Below, one piece after another: positions 33,663 to 43,716 of a stretch of DNA of 64,000 bases. Source of the DNA: Oceanibaculum nanhaiense (GTDB taxonomy: Bacteria; Pseudomonadota; Alphaproteobacteria; Oceanibaculales; Oceanibaculaceae); NCBI RefSeq assembly GCF_002148795.1, contig NZ_MPOB01000003.1, positions 398,340-462,339 of the forward strand, given 5' to 3'. Made by a program: the position numbers and the translations under genes. The notes beneath the pieces were generated by a model. The model saw only the letters and a list, made by a program, of their open reading frames with translations. It was not told the origin of the DNA and did not search any database. How positions within the stretch are numbered: position 1 is the stretch's first letter; every line of letters starts with the position of its first letter.

Positions 33663-36427
33663 ACGCCACGCCGGCACCCGTCGCGCGCCTGTCCGGCGTC
33701 GGCCTGTCCTTCGGAAAGACAAGGGCGCTGGAGGGTGTCAGCCTCGACATCCCGGCGGGCCGTATCGTCGGGCTGATCGGCCCGGACGGGGTGGGGAAAT
33801 CCAGCCTGCTGTCGCTGATCGCAGGCGCGCGGATGATTCGTGAAGGCCGCATCGAGGTGCTGGGCGGCGACATGGCCGATACAAGGCACCGGCAGGCGGC
33901 CGGCCCGCGCATCGCCTATATGCCGCAGGGGCTGGGGCGCAATCTGTACGCCACCCTCTCGGTGTTCGAGAATGTCGATTTCTTCGGGCGGCTGTTCGGC
34001 CATGCCCGACATGAACGGCAGCGCCGTATCGCCGCACTGCTGAAGGATACCGGGCTCGCCGCCTTCGCTGACCGCCCGGCCGGCAAGCTGTCAGGGGGCA
34101 TGAAGCAGAAGCTAGGCCTGTGCTGCGCGCTGATCCACGACCCCGACCTGCTGATTCTGGACGAGCCGACCACCGGCGTCGATCCGCTGTCGCGCCGCCA
34201 GTTCTGGGAACTGATCGACGGCATCCGGGCCGGACGCCCGGGCATGAGCGTGATCGTCGCCACCGCCTATATGGAAGAGGCGGCACGCTTCGACTGGCTG
34301 GTGGCGATGAATGCCGGGCGCGTGCTTGCCACCGGCACGCCGGACGAGCTGTTGAAGCGCACCGGTGCGGAGACTCTGGATACCGCCTTCATCTCCCTGC
34401 TGCCGGAGGATGGACGACAGGGCTACCACGCCATCGCCATGCCGCCGCGCCCGGCCGATGGGCCGGAAGATATCGCGATCCGCGCCGAAAACCTGACGAT
34501 GCGGTTCGGCGACTTCACCGCCGTGGACAAGGTGAGCTTCACCATCGCGCGCGGCGAGATTTTCGGTTTCCTGGGGTCCAACGGTTGCGGCAAGACAACC
34601 ACCATGAAGATGCTGACCGGCCTGCTGGCGGCCAGCGAGGGCGAGGCCTGGCTGTTCGGGCGGACGGTCGAGTCCGGTAATTTCGAGATGCGCCGGCGGG
34701 TCGGGTACATGTCGCAGGCCTTCTCGCTCTATACCGAATTGACGGTGCACCAGAATCTGGAGCTGCACGCCAGGCTGTTCGCCTTGCCGCCGGCGACGAT
34801 CCCCGCCCGCATCGCGGAGATGGCCAGCCGTTTCGGGCTGGAGGATGTCATGGACGCGCTCCCCGACGCCCTGCCGCTGGGCATCCGGCAGCGCCTGTCG
34901 CTGGCCGTGGCGATGATCCACGCCCCCGAAATGCTGATCCTCGACGAGCCCACCTCCGGCGTCGATCCGGTGGCGCGCGACCGGTTCTGGGAAATCCTGG
35001 CGGACCTGTCGCGCCAGGACAATGTGACGATCTTCGTCTCCACCCACTTCATGAACGAGGCGGCGCTGTGCGACCGCGTCTCGCTGATGCATGCCGGCAA
35101 GGTGCTGGTCAGCGATGCGCCGCAAGCCATTGTCGAGGGGTGCGGCGTGGCAACGCTGGAAGATGCCTTCATCGCCTATCTGGAGGACGCCATCGCCTTA
35201 GAAGGTGGGGCGGCGGACGGCGGTGAGGCCGAAAATGGGGTCGCGGAAAGCATCGCCCTGCCCCAGGAGGAAGCGTCCGTGCCGGCACCTGCTCCGCTGG
35301 CATTCGATCCGCGGCGGATGCTGGCCTACAGCCAGCGCGAGGCGCTGGAGCTGCGGCGCGACCCGATCCGCGCGACGCTCGCCCTGCTGGGCAGCCTCAT
35401 CCTGCTGTTCGTGATGGGATACGGCATCAACATGGATGTCGAGGATTTGACTTTCGCCGTGCTCGACCGCGACGACACCACGGTCAGCCGCGATTACAGC
35501 CTGCAACTCGCCGGATCGCGCTATTTCATCGAAATGCCGCCGCTCAGCGACTATGCCGATCTCGACCGCCGCATGCGCAGCGGCGATCTCAGCCTCGCCA
35601 TCGAAATCCCGCCCGGCTTCGCCCGCGACATCGCGCGCGGCCGCACGGTGGAGGTCGGCGCCTGGATCGACGGCGCCATGCCGACACGGGCAGAGACGGT
35701 GCGCGGCTATGTGCAGGGTATCCACGCCCACTGGCTGACCCAGAAGGCGCGCGAACTCTATGGCGACGCGGCGATCACGCCGGATTTCCAGCTTGCCATG
35801 CGCTACCGCTACAACCCCGATATCCGCAGCCTGGTCGCCATGGTGCCGGCGATGATCCCGCTGCTGCTGATGCTGATCCCGGCGATGCTGGCGGCGCTCA
35901 GCATCGTGCGCGAGAAGGAGCTGGGCTCCATCGTCAATTTCTACGTGACGCCGGTTACAAGGCTGGAATTCCTGCTCGGCAAGCAGCTTCCCTATGTCGG
36001 GCTGGCCCTGCTGAACTTCCTGATCCTGGCCGGCTGCGCGGTGTTCCTGTTCGGCGTGCCCTTCACCGGCAGCTTCCTGACCTTCTTCGTCGCCGCCTTG
36101 CTCTATGTGCTGGCGACCACCGCGATGGGGCTGGTGATCTCCAGCTTCATGCGCAGCCAGATCGCGGCGATCTTCGGCACCACCCTGCTGACGCTGATCC
36201 CGGCGGTGCAGTTTTCCGGCATCATCGACCCGGTCTCCACGCTGGAGGGTGCTGGCGCGCTGATCGGCCGGATCTACCCGACGACGTATTTCGTGACGAT
36301 CTCGCGCGGCACCTTCTCCAAGGCGCTGGATTTCGGCGACCTATCCGGTTCCTTCCTGCCGCTGCTGATCGCCGTGCCGGTGCTGCTGGGCCTCGGCACG
36401 CTGCTGCTGAAAAAACAGGCGCGCTGA
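33659..36427 (+). CDS. RbbA-like fused ABC transporter (two ATPase domains plus permease)
   Basis: 922 residues from the ATG that overlaps the hlyD stop. First ATPase: Walker [10 protein letters not shown] at 41-49, signature LSGGMKQKL near 147. Second ATPase starts near 280: Walker [10 protein letters not shown], weak signature [12 protein letters not shown], Walker [13 protein letters not shown]. From about 560 there is an ABC-2 permease with one N-terminal helix ([15 protein letters not shown]), a periplasmic domain and five helices. This layout and the hlyD-RbbA-YhhJ gene order match E. coli yhiI-rbbA-yhhJ. E. coli RbbA was reported as a ribosome-associated ATPase, but an exporter role fits the permease and neighbours better. 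Confidence 0.93.
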   Translation: MNATPAPVARLSGVGLSFGKTRALEGVSLDIPAGRIVGLIGPDGVGKSSLLSLIAGARMIREGRIEVLGGDMADTRHRQAAGPRIAYMPQGLGRNLYATLSVFENVDFFGRLFGHARHERQRRIAALLKDTGLAAFADRPAGKLSGGMKQKLGLCCALIHDPDLLILDEPTTGVDPLSRRQFWELIDGIRAGRPGMSVIVATAYMEEAARFDWLVAMNAGRVLATGTPDELLKRTGAETLDTAFISLLPEDGRQGYHAIAMPPRPADGPEDIAIRAENLTMRFGDFTAVDKVSFTIARGEIFGFLGSNGCGKTTTMKMLTGLLAASEGEAWLFGRTVESGNFEMRRRVGYMSQAFSLYTELTVHQNLELHARLFALPPATIPARIAEMASRFGLEDVMDALPDALPLGIRQRLSLAVAMIHAPEMLILDEPTSGVDPVARDRFWEILADLSRQDNVTIFVSTHFMNEAALCDRVSLMHAGKVLVSDAPQAIVEGCGVATLEDAFIAYLEDAIALEGGAADGGEAENGVAESIALPQEEASVPAPAPLAFDPRRMLAYSQREALELRRDPIRATLALLGSLILLFVMGYGINMDVEDLTFAVLDRDDTTVSRDYSLQLAGSRYFIEMPPLSDYADLDRRMRSGDLSLAIEIPPGFARDIARGRTVEVGAWIDGAMPTRAETVRGYVQGIHAHWLTQKARELYGDAAITPDFQLAMRYRYNPDIRSLVAMVPAMIPLLLMLIPAMLAALSIVREKELGSIVNFYVTPVTRLEFLLGKQLPYVGLALLNFLILAGCAVFLFGVPFTGSFLTFFVAALLYVLATTAMGLVISSFMRSQIAAIFGTTLLTLIPAVQFSGIIDPVSTLEGAGALIGRIYPTTYFVTISRGTFSKALDFGDLSGSFLPLLIAVPVLLGLGTLLLKKQAR

Positions 36428-36430
36428 GCC

Positions 36431-37543
36431 ATGCGGATATCCACCATCTACCGGCTGGGCGTGAAGGAGCTGTGGGGCCTGGCGCGCGACCCCGCGCTGA
36501 TGATCCTGATCGCCTATGCCTTCACCGCCTCGATCTACATCGCCTCCAAGGCGATGCCGGAAACGCTGAGCCGCGCCAGCATCGCCATCGTGGACGAGGA
36601 CCGCTCGCCACTGTCGGCGCGCCTCGCAAACGCCTTCTACCCGCCCTTCTTCGTACCGCCCGAATTCATCGGCCAGTCCGAAATGGACAGCCGCATGGAT
36701 GCCGGGCTGGACACGTTCGCGCTCGATATCCCGCCGAACTTCCAGCGTGACCTGCTGGCCGGCCGGTCGCCGACGCTGCAGCTCAACATCGACGCCACCC
36801 GCATCACCCAGGCCTTCACCGGCGGTGGCTATATTCAGTCCATCGTCACCAGCGATATCGACGAATTCCTGGAAGGCCACCGCGCCGAAACAGTGCTGCC
36901 GGTCGAACTGACCCTGCGCGCGCGCTTCAATCAGGAGCTGAACAAGGGCTGGTTCGGCGCCATCACCGAGATCGTCGATGCGATCACCATGCTGTCCATC
37001 GTGCTGAGCGGCGCCGCCCTGATCCGCGAGCGCGAGCACGGCACCATCGAACATCTGCTGGTCATGCCGGTGGCGCCGGTGGAAATCATGCTGGCGAAGA
37101 TCTGGGCGATGGGGCTGGTCGTGCTGGTCGCCGCCGGCTTCTCGCTGCTGGTCGTGGTGCAGGGACTGCTGGATGTCCCGATCCAGGGCTCCATTGCGCT
37201 GTTCATGGCCGGCATGGCGCTGCACCTGTTCGCCACCACCTGCATGGGGATCTTCCTGGCCACCGTCGCCGGCTCGATGCCGCAATTCGGCCTGCTGATG
37301 ATCCTGGTGCTGCTGCCGCTGCAGATGCTCTCGGGCGCCATGACGCCGCGCGAGAGCATGCCGGAGATCATCCAGATGCTGATGCTGGCCGCGCCCAACA
37401 CGCATTTCGTCATCCTGGCCCAGACTGTGCTGTTCCGGGGCGCCGGGCTGGCGGCGGTCTGGCCGCAATTGCTGGGGCTGCTGGCCATCGGCGCGGTGCT
37501 GTTCTTCCTGGCGCTGCGCCGCTTCAGGCGCTTCCTGTCTTAA
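36431..37543 (+). CDS. ABC-2 type permease (YhhJ-like)
   Basis: 370 residues with an N-terminal helix (LMILIAYAFTASIYIA), a large periplasmic domain (about 45-170) and five to six helices at the C-terminus, including the conserved REREHGTIEHLLVMPVAPVEIMLAKIW split by the turn. It starts 3 bp after the RbbA-like gene and completes the exporter as partner of the fused permease. Length is typical of YhhJ. The substrate is unknown. Confidence 0.92.
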   Translation: MRISTIYRLGVKELWGLARDPALMILIAYAFTASIYIASKAMPETLSRASIAIVDEDRSPLSARLANAFYPPFFVPPEFIGQSEMDSRMDAGLDTFALDIPPNFQRDLLAGRSPTLQLNIDATRITQAFTGGGYIQSIVTSDIDEFLEGHRAETVLPVELTLRARFNQELNKGWFGAITEIVDAITMLSIVLSGAALIREREHGTIEHLLVMPVAPVEIMLAKIWAMGLVVLVAAGFSLLVVVQGLLDVPIQGSIALFMAGMALHLFATTCMGIFLATVAGSMPQFGLLMILVLLPLQMLSGAMTPRESMPEIIQMLMLAAPNTHFVILAQTVLFRGAGLAAVWPQLLGLLAIGAVLFFLALRRFRRFLS

Positions 37544-37663
37544 GAGGCGGGCCTGAGAGGCGGGAACCGGCGCTGACCGGCATCCGCATCAACCTGCTCC
37601 AATCCACACCCCTGTCCCGAAGGGCTGGATACGGGACGCGATCCGCGCTTATCTGCACAGGCA

Positions 37664-38344
37664 TTGCCCTGGAGAAAATTCATTTTATCGACGAGCGAAC
37701 CCCGTTCCCGACAGTCCTGCCCGCTCTGCGGCGCGACATCGGCCGCCCCCTGGCAAGTCGCGTACGGGCGCCCCTACCAGCGCTGCGGCCAGTGCCACCT
37801 GACATTCCTGGAACCGTCCCACCTGCCCTCCCGCGCGGCGGAAAAGGCGGAATACGACCTGCACGAGAACGACCCGGCCGACCCTGGCTACAGGCGCTTT
37901 CTGGCAAAGCTGCTGGACCGGATGCTGCCGCTGATCGAGCCGGGGTCGCAGGGGCTGGATTTTGGCTGCGGTCCCGGCCCGGCGATCGCGACGATACTGC
38001 GCGAACAGGGTCATCACATGGTGAATTACGATCCTGTTTACGTGCCGGACCGTGATTGCCTTTCCCGGCAGTATGATTTTGTCACCTGCACGGAAGCCGT
38101 CGAACATTTCCATGTGCCGGCGCGCGACTTCGCCATTTTGCAGCGGCTGCTGAAGCCAGGTGCCCTGCTTGGCCTCATGACCCAGCCATTGACCGGGGAT
38201 ACCGATTTTCCGAACTGGTGGTACGCACGCGAGATCAGCCATGTCAGCTTCTACGCGCCCGAAACCTTTGAGTGGCTGGCTTCCTGGCTGGGATGGAAAC
38301 TGGTCATGGCGGAGCAAAGCGTATGGATCTTCCGCAAACTTTAG
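37664..38344 (+). CDS. SAM-dependent methyltransferase with N-terminal zinc ribbon
   Basis: 226 residues if started at the TTG at 37664; no ATG precedes the ribbon in frame, so the start is uncertain. A zinc ribbon (Cys19, 22, 41, 44: CPLCG and RCGQC) is followed by a class I methyltransferase with GLDFGCGPGPAIATIL near 98 and acidic VNYDPVY near 120. The motif EAVEHFHVP resembles the metal-site region of some methyltransferases. Zinc-ribbon methyltransferases of this type often modify lipids, quinones or RNA; nothing fixes the substrate. It is followed 22 bp later by a Hen1-like gene. Confidence 0.82.
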   Translation: MPWRKFILSTSEPRSRQSCPLCGATSAAPWQVAYGRPYQRCGQCHLTFLEPSHLPSRAAEKAEYDLHENDPADPGYRRFLAKLLDRMLPLIEPGSQGLDFGCGPGPAIATILREQGHHMVNYDPVYVPDRDCLSRQYDFVTCTEAVEHFHVPARDFAILQRLLKPGALLGLMTQPLTGDTDFPNWWYAREISHVSFYAPETFEWLASWLGWKLVMAEQSVWIFRKL

Positions 38345-38366
38345 ATGTAGCCGGGAGGGTTGCAAG

Positions 38367-38987
38367 TTGACGACATGGCTGCATGAGGAACGGCTGAATG
38401 CCGTGCGCGCCATTATCCGCGACAGGCGCGCGCGCCGCATCCTCGATCTCGGCTGCGGCGATGGCGATCTTCTCCTGCCGCTTGCCCTCGATCCGGGGAT
38501 CGAGCGGATCGTCGGCGTGGATACCGACCCTGCCGCGCTGTCTCGACTGCAACGCCGCCTCGAAGAGGCCGCCAGCGAAAACAGACCGGAGATCAGGCTG
38601 GTCCATGGCTCGATGACGGAGGGTGGTGCTGCGCTCGCCGGCTTCGATTGCGCGATCCTGCTGGAAACCATCGAGCATATCGATCCGGGCCGGCTGTCGG
38701 TGCTGGAGCGCAATATTTTCGTGGCGATGCGCCCGGCGACCGTGATCATCACCACGCCGAATGCCGAATATAATCCGCTGCTAGGCGTGCCTCCACACCG
38801 TTTCCGTCATCCCGGCCACCGCTTCGAATGGGACCGCGCGAAATTCCTGAAATGGGCCGAAGGCGTTGCCGAACGCCAGCGATATTCCATGGTCTGCCGC
38901 GATATCGCCGGCCATCACCCGACGCTTGGCGGCCCCAGCCAGATGGCGGTGTTCGACGCCCTGCCCCAGGATGCGGCCTCAGGCTGA
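38367..38987 (+). CDS. Stand-alone Hen1-like (3'-terminal RNA ribose) methyltransferase domain
   Basis: 206 residues from a TTG at 38367, which has GGGAGG eight bases upstream; no better start exists. The fold opens with [13 protein letters not shown] at 24-36. The Hen1 metal-site signature is present: E100-T-I-E103-H104 and, after VIITTPNAEYN, the RHPGHRFEW stretch (His148/His151). Hen1 methylates the 2'-OH of the 3' end of RNA; bacterial versions normally carry an extra N-terminal domain and sit beside the RNA-repair enzyme Pnkp. Both are missing here. The function may therefore differ. Confidence 0.78.
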   Translation: MTTWLHEERLNAVRAIIRDRRARRILDLGCGDGDLLLPLALDPGIERIVGVDTDPAALSRLQRRLEEAASENRPEIRLVHGSMTEGGAALAGFDCAILLETIEHIDPGRLSVLERNIFVAMRPATVIITTPNAEYNPLLGVPPHRFRHPGHRFEWDRAKFLKWAEGVAERQRYSMVCRDIAGHHPTLGGPSQMAVFDALPQDAASG

Positions 38988-39016
38988 GAGCACGCGCAGA
39001 AGGCGGTTTAGCCGCG

Positions 39017-39913
39017 TCACCCCTTCGGGTAGGCGCTCGCAAGCAGGGACGCCAGTTCGGATGGTGTCACGCTGATCAGGCCGGGTTCGCTCGCGGCGAG
39101 GAACGCATGCGTTCCCTTGCCGAAAACCGACGCCTGCTCCCGGGGCAATCCGGCCGCCAGAACCACATCGCTGATCGTCTCCGGCGCGTTGGAATGGTAA
39201 CCGCTGACCTCCCGGAGGGTATCAAAGGGCACCGAATCGGCACGCAGGCAGATGATCTTGCAGGCTGACGGGCGCATCTCCAGATCGTGAAACGCCGCGC
39301 CGCTGATAATGCCGTAGAGCATGGTCGCCGGCGCTGGCGGAATCTGCAGGCAGAAATCGATGAAGATTTCGTCCTCGATGTTGATTCCCGTCGCCCGCAT
39401 GCTGCGGCCGACCCGCTGCATCGCCCCTGTCACATCCAGATGGCCGGCCGGCAGATATTCCTCATAACGGGCCGTCATGCCCGCCATGGAATCGAATGCC
39501 AGCGTCAGGATACCCGCCAGGATAGACTCGCGCCGATCCGGCGCCCATGCCCTGGAGATTGCCAGATAGCGACCGGCGAGATAAGCCGGCAACCGCATTG
39601 TACCGGCCGACAGTACCGGCACCACCTCCGCCGGCAGCGGCCCCTTGCGCGCTTCAACCAGGGCGCGGAACTCGTCGATGGTGCTGTTGCGAACCGCCTC
39701 GCCGGGCACCTCCAGATCCAGGAGCCGGGCGATATCCTCGAACACCGAGGCGTCGCGCGGGGTGGAGCGCCCCTGAAGCCATTTATACGCACGCTGCGGG
39801 TCGTAGCCGGTCTGCGGGTTCAGCGCCTTGAAGCGCGCATACATCTCCTTCTGGGTCGCGCATCCGGTGACGATCTGAACGAGGCGAAGCTTCTGCGGAA
39901 AATCGATGCTCAT
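39017..39913 (-). CDS. Uncharacterised protein with a possible N-terminal helix-turn-helix
   Basis: 298 residues from the ATG at 39913 (MSIDFPQKLRLVQIVTGCATQKEMYARF); upstream sequence in the same frame is AT-rich and not protein-like. The first 90 residues (QKEMYARFKALNPQTGYDPQRAYKWLQGR split, then TPRDASVFEDIARLLDLEVPG) look like an XRE-type DNA-binding region. Then follow a helical middle and an uncharacterised domain with YLPAGHLDVTGAM near 155. No enzyme motif was recognised. It is divergent from a large secreted protein, with a perfect palindrome between, which suggests a regulator of that gene or of itself. Confidence 0.65.
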   Translation of the reverse strand: MSIDFPQKLRLVQIVTGCATQKEMYARFKALNPQTGYDPQRAYKWLQGRSTPRDASVFEDIARLLDLEVPGEAVRNSTIDEFRALVEARKGPLPAEVVPVLSAGTMRLPAYLAGRYLAISRAWAPDRRESILAGILTLAFDSMAGMTARYEEYLPAGHLDVTGAMQRVGRSMRATGINIEDEIFIDFCLQIPPAPATMLYGIISGAAFHDLEMRPSACKIICLRADSVPFDTLREVSGYHSNAPETISDVVLAAGLPREQASVFGKGTHAFLAASEPGLISVTPSELASLLASAYPKG

Positions 39914-40261
39914 CGCAACCTGGTGATGCGGACGGGGAGGCTGGTGGAACCAGCGAATCGATAATTTCCAATTTCCAATAATTGGAAATCTGAAAATGCC
40001 GCTATTGAGAGAAAATTCAAGGGGAAACGCGAAACTCTTTCCGTGAAAAAGCAATATCTCTCCAAATGCGATAAAAATGAAAGGTTTTCTGCGATTAAGC
40101 CTGCCGAATGAAAAATCAAATAACATGGAAATTATATATAAAATTAAACGCACTGATTGGAATCTTTGTCTTTTTTGGAAGTTGGGTTTCCTTCCCGGAT
40201 GTATTCGCGCATGGGTTCCGCAACCGTGCGCTGGAATGTGCGCTGAAACACAGGCGGAACC
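39914..40261. other. 348-bp AT-rich divergent intergenic region
   Basis: This region is far AT-richer than the rest of the window, with A/T runs around 40060-40150. It holds the palindrome at 39971-39989 and the ribosome site of the next gene (AGGCGG at 40251). No protein or RNA gene was recognised. Low GC here and in the start of the next gene may indicate a horizontally acquired promoter or a nucleoid-protein silenced region. Confidence 0.5.
39971..39989. promoter_or_regulatory. 19-bp perfect palindrome ATTTCCAAT-A-ATTGGAAAT (candidate operator)
   Basis: Two 9-bp arms are exact complements around a single A, and a further half site ATTTCCA lies directly before it (39964-39970). It starts 58 bp upstream of the regulator-like gene at 39913, between divergent genes. 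It is a likely binding site for that protein. Confidence 0.6.
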
Positions 40262-42478
40262 ATGACCACGTTTACTACTATATCAAACGGACCCGCTGGC
40301 GCCGATGGGTCGGGTTTTACCGGTACGGTGGGTAATGCCGGTGCCAACGGTACTGGTGCGGTTTCTCTCGGCAGTGATGGTGACACGGTGTTTACGAGCA
40401 CCGGCGGAGCCAATGGCGGCAATGGCGGCAAAGGTCGCGGGCTGGTTGCCGGCGATGCAAAGAGCAACATCAGCACCACCGCGGGCATCGATAGCACCGT
40501 CGCCCTGGCGGGCCAGGCCGGCATCGCCGCCGGCGACAGCATCGATGTCAAGGTCGATGGCACCACGAAAACCATAACGATCAATGCTGGCGAGACTTTG
40601 GTGGATGTCGCCGCCAAGATCGATGCCGCCTTCACGAACATTTCCGCCAGCGCCACCGCGACCGGCACCAATGACACGATGACCATCGGCCAGGGCACCA
40701 GTGTCATCGAAACCATCACTTTGACTAACAACAACAACACGCCGCTGACAGCGCTGGGCTTTACCGGGCCGTTTCCAGCCACTTTGGCGCCCCTGTTCGA
40801 GGATGGCGGGGCCGGCGGCGACGGCGCCGAGTTTGCGGTAAGGCTGGCCGGAACCAACTCCACTCTCGATAATCAGGGCACAATCAGCGGCGGCGATGGC
40901 GGCGATGGCGGTGGAACCCTGTTCCGCGACGGCGATGGCGGCAATGGCGGCGCTGGTGGCGCGGCGATCACCTCAACTGTCAGCGCTGCGATCCCGATCA
41001 CCAATTCCGGCACAATCCAGGGCGGGGCCGGCGGCGAACGGGGGGCCGGCGGCGTCGATGGCAATGCCGGCACCCATGGCACGGGCGGCGTCGGCATCAC
41101 CGGCAGCGGCCTGACCATCACCAACAGCGGCACGATCAGCGGCGGTCTGGGCGGCGACGGCACGACCCGCGCCAACGCCATCAACTTCACCGGCGGCACC
41201 AACAAGCTGACGCTGGAATCCGGCTCCACCATCACCGGCAATATCGCCAATGCCGGCACGCTGGAACTCTCCAGCGCCATCGCCTTGACGATGGGAAATG
41301 TCATCCTCGGCACCGGGTCGCTGGAAAAGACCGGCACCGGCACGCTGACGCTAAGTGGCACGAACACCTATACCGGCACGACGATGATCTCGGCCGGCAC
41401 GCTGGCGGTAACGGGAGTGCTGGCCGCCGGCTCGGCCGTCACCGTCGCGTCAGGCGGCACGCTGGGCGGCACCGGTATCGTGGCTGGTACCGTGACGGTG
41501 CAGAGCGGCGGCACCATCGCGGCGGGCGCCAGTCCCGGCACCTTGAAGACCGGCGACCTGGCCCTGAATGCCGGCGGTACCGCCAGCTTCGAGCTGAACG
41601 GCGCCACCGCCGGCACCCAATACGACCAGATCGACGTCACCGGCACGGTCGATCTCGGCGGCGCCACGCTGGACCTCTCGATCGGCGGCAGCTTCAGCAT
41701 CGGCGACAACCTGATACTCATCGACAATGACGGTGTGGACGGGATCACCGGCACCTTCGACGGCCTCGCCGAAGGCACGAACCTGACGCGCAGCGGCTAT
41801 ACCTTCCAGATCAGCTATGCCGGCGGCACCGGCAACGATGCCGTGCTGACGGTCCGGGGGATTCCTGTCGCGCCCCCGCCGCCGCCCGACCCAGATACCG
41901 TCACCATCCATAACGGGCCGGAGCCCATCGAACTCACCGGCGGTGGCGGCAGCGACATCCTTTCGGGCAATATCGGCAACGACACCATCACCGGCGGTGC
42001 CGGCAACGACATCCTGTCCGGCCGCGATGGCAACGACATCATCGACATGACCGGCGGCGGCAATAACTGGGCGCAGGGCAATCAGGGCAGCGACACCATC
42101 ATCGGCGGCCAGGGCAGCGACACCATCCGCGGCGGCAAGGGGCATGATTCGATCACCGGCGGCGGTGGCGACGATGTGCTCTATTCCGGCATGGGCAACG
42201 ACACGCTGAGCGGCGGTACCGGCGCGGACAAATTCTTCCTGAAAGGGTTCGATCCGGCCTTCCCGAACGCTGTGCTGACGCCCACCATCACGGACTTCGA
42301 GCAGGGCGTGGACCGGCTGGCGGTGGAGAACGCGACACTGGCGGAACCGGAAGCCGCCATCGCCATGCAGACCGTGACCGGGACTGGCGTGGTCCTGACC
42401 GTCGCCGGCGCCACCATCACCCTGCTCGGCATCAGCCAGCTCACCGCCGCCGATATCGACGCTGCCTTCTACGCCTGA
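40262..42478 (+). CDS. Large secreted RTX / autotransporter-type beta-strand repeat protein
   Basis: 738 residues without a signal peptide, rich in Gly, Thr, Ala and Asp. About residues 85-170 resemble a flagellin-IN-like fold (GDSIDVKVDGTTKTITI, TLVDVAAKIDAAF). Gly-rich spacers follow, then autotransporter-associated beta-strand repeats (GTGSLEKTGTGTLTLSGTN, TYTGTTMISAGTLAV) and SPGTL-type passenger segments; no beta-barrel translocator is present. A proline linker (VAPPPPPDPD) leads into RTX nonapeptides (GGSGSDIL-like, GGAGNDILSG). The last 85 residues match the end of the metalloprotease at 19831. Type I secretion and an adhesin or matrix role are likely. Confidence 0.82.
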   Translation: MTTFTTISNGPAGADGSGFTGTVGNAGANGTGAVSLGSDGDTVFTSTGGANGGNGGKGRGLVAGDAKSNISTTAGIDSTVALAGQAGIAAGDSIDVKVDGTTKTITINAGETLVDVAAKIDAAFTNISASATATGTNDTMTIGQGTSVIETITLTNNNNTPLTALGFTGPFPATLAPLFEDGGAGGDGAEFAVRLAGTNSTLDNQGTISGGDGGDGGGTLFRDGDGGNGGAGGAAITSTVSAAIPITNSGTIQGGAGGERGAGGVDGNAGTHGTGGVGITGSGLTITNSGTISGGLGGDGTTRANAINFTGGTNKLTLESGSTITGNIANAGTLELSSAIALTMGNVILGTGSLEKTGTGTLTLSGTNTYTGTTMISAGTLAVTGVLAAGSAVTVASGGTLGGTGIVAGTVTVQSGGTIAAGASPGTLKTGDLALNAGGTASFELNGATAGTQYDQIDVTGTVDLGGATLDLSIGGSFSIGDNLILIDNDGVDGITGTFDGLAEGTNLTRSGYTFQISYAGGTGNDAVLTVRGIPVAPPPPPDPDTVTIHNGPEPIELTGGGGSDILSGNIGNDTITGGAGNDILSGRDGNDIIDMTGGGNNWAQGNQGSDTIIGGQGSDTIRGGKGHDSITGGGGDDVLYSGMGNDTLSGGTGADKFFLKGFDPAFPNAVLTPTITDFEQGVDRLAVENATLAEPEAAIAMQTVTGTGVVLTVAGATITLLGISQLTAADIDAAFYA

Positions 42479-43716
42479 GCAGGCTGACGGTTTCGCGGCA
42501 ATCTGAGCGCCAGCAGCCAGCTGAGGGCCGCCAGCAGGGCCGCCGCCAGCAGGCAGCCCGTTATGCCGTGCGACTGATAGGCCAGGCCGGACAGCAGCGT
42601 GCCCAGCAGTCGCCCGCCGGCATTGGCCATGTAATAGAAGCCGACATCCAGCGCCACGCGCTCCCGGTCGGTATAGGCCAGGATCAGGTAGGAATGCAGG
42701 GCCGAGTTCATGGCGAAGACCAGCCCGAACAGGCCAAGGCCGAGGATGATGGCGAGATCGGGCGCCAGCACATCCGGCCGGTCCAGGGCATAGGCGATTC
42801 CGGCCGGCAGCAGCGCCAGCAGCAGGGCCCAGAGCCGCGCCGCGCTGACCTCATGCGAAACGCCGTCGCCTGACCGGCGCACCAGTGCCGGCGCCGCCGC
42901 CTGCACGAAACCATAGCCGATCACCCAGAGGGCGAGGAAACCGCCGACTTCGGTAAAGCTCCAGCCCAGCACGTCATAGAGGAAGACCGGCACGCCGACC
43001 ACGAACCAGGTATCGCGGGCGCCGAACAGGAAGAACCGCGCCGCCGACAGCCGGTTCACGGCGCTGCTCTTGGCGAACAGGCTGGCAAAGGCCGGCTTCT
43101 GCTTCATCCGGCCAAGATCGCCGGAGAGGAAGGCCAGCACGGCCAGCAGCACGATCCCCAGCGCGCCCGCCATGATCCACAGCGCCATGGCGAAGCCGAC
43201 CGCGCCCAGCAGCGCGCCGCCAAGGAAGAAGCCCACCCCCTTCAGCGCGTTCTTGGAGCCGGTCAGCAGCGCCACCCAGCGGAACAGCAGCCCCGCGCTC
43301 TCCCCCGGCACCACCAGCTTGATGGCGCTCTTGGCGCTCATCTTGGTCAGATCCTTAGCGATACCGGCCAGGCCCTGCGCCGCCACCACATAGGCCACCG
43401 CCACGAGTCCCGGCCAGCCGGGATCGAGCAGCGCCAGCATCCCCAGCGCCACGATCTGCAGGGCAAGCCCCAGATGCAGCGTCAGCTTCAGCCCGAAACG
43501 CGCGCCGACCCAGCCACCGACCAGATTGGTCGCCATCCCCGCCAGCTCATACAGCAGGAACAGCAGCGCCAGCTCGAAGGGCGTGTAGCCCAGCGTGTGG
43601 AAATGCAGCAGCACCAGCATGCGCAGCGCGCCATCGGTCAGCGTGAAGCCCCAATAGGCGGCGGTGACGATAGCGTAGCGGCGGATATCGCCTGCTGCAG
43701 TTGGGGAGACACTCAC
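42469..43716 (-). CDS. arsJ: Organoarsenical efflux MFS transporter ArsJ
   Basis: 415 residues, about 12 membrane segments. It has the ArsJ opening [31 protein letters not shown] (split by a loop) and [19 protein letters not shown] near 115-133, both typical. ArsJ exports 1-arseno-3-phosphoglycerate, which is made by the adjacent GAPDH from arsenate and glyceraldehyde 3-phosphate and then falls apart outside. It overlaps gapdh by 4 bp, and its stop overlaps the convergent secreted-protein gene by 10 bp. The neighbour set ArsR-GAPDH-ArsJ is the standard arsenate operon. Confidence 0.96.
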   Translation of the reverse strand: MSVSPTAAGDIRRYAIVTAAYWGFTLTDGALRMLVLLHFHTLGYTPFELALLFLLYELAGMATNLVGGWVGARFGLKLTLHLGLALQIVALGMLALLDPGWPGLVAVAYVVAAQGLAGIAKDLTKMSAKSAIKLVVPGESAGLLFRWVALLTGSKNALKGVGFFLGGALLGAVGFAMALWIMAGALGIVLLAVLAFLSGDLGRMKQKPAFASLFAKSSAVNRLSAARFFLFGARDTWFVVGVPVFLYDVLGWSFTEVGGFLALWVIGYGFVQAAAPALVRRSGDGVSHEVSAARLWALLLALLPAGIAYALDRPDVLAPDLAIILGLGLFGLVFAMNSALHSYLILAYTDRERVALDVGFYYMANAGGRLLGTLLSGLAYQSHGITGCLLAAALLAALSWLLALRLPRNRQPAQA

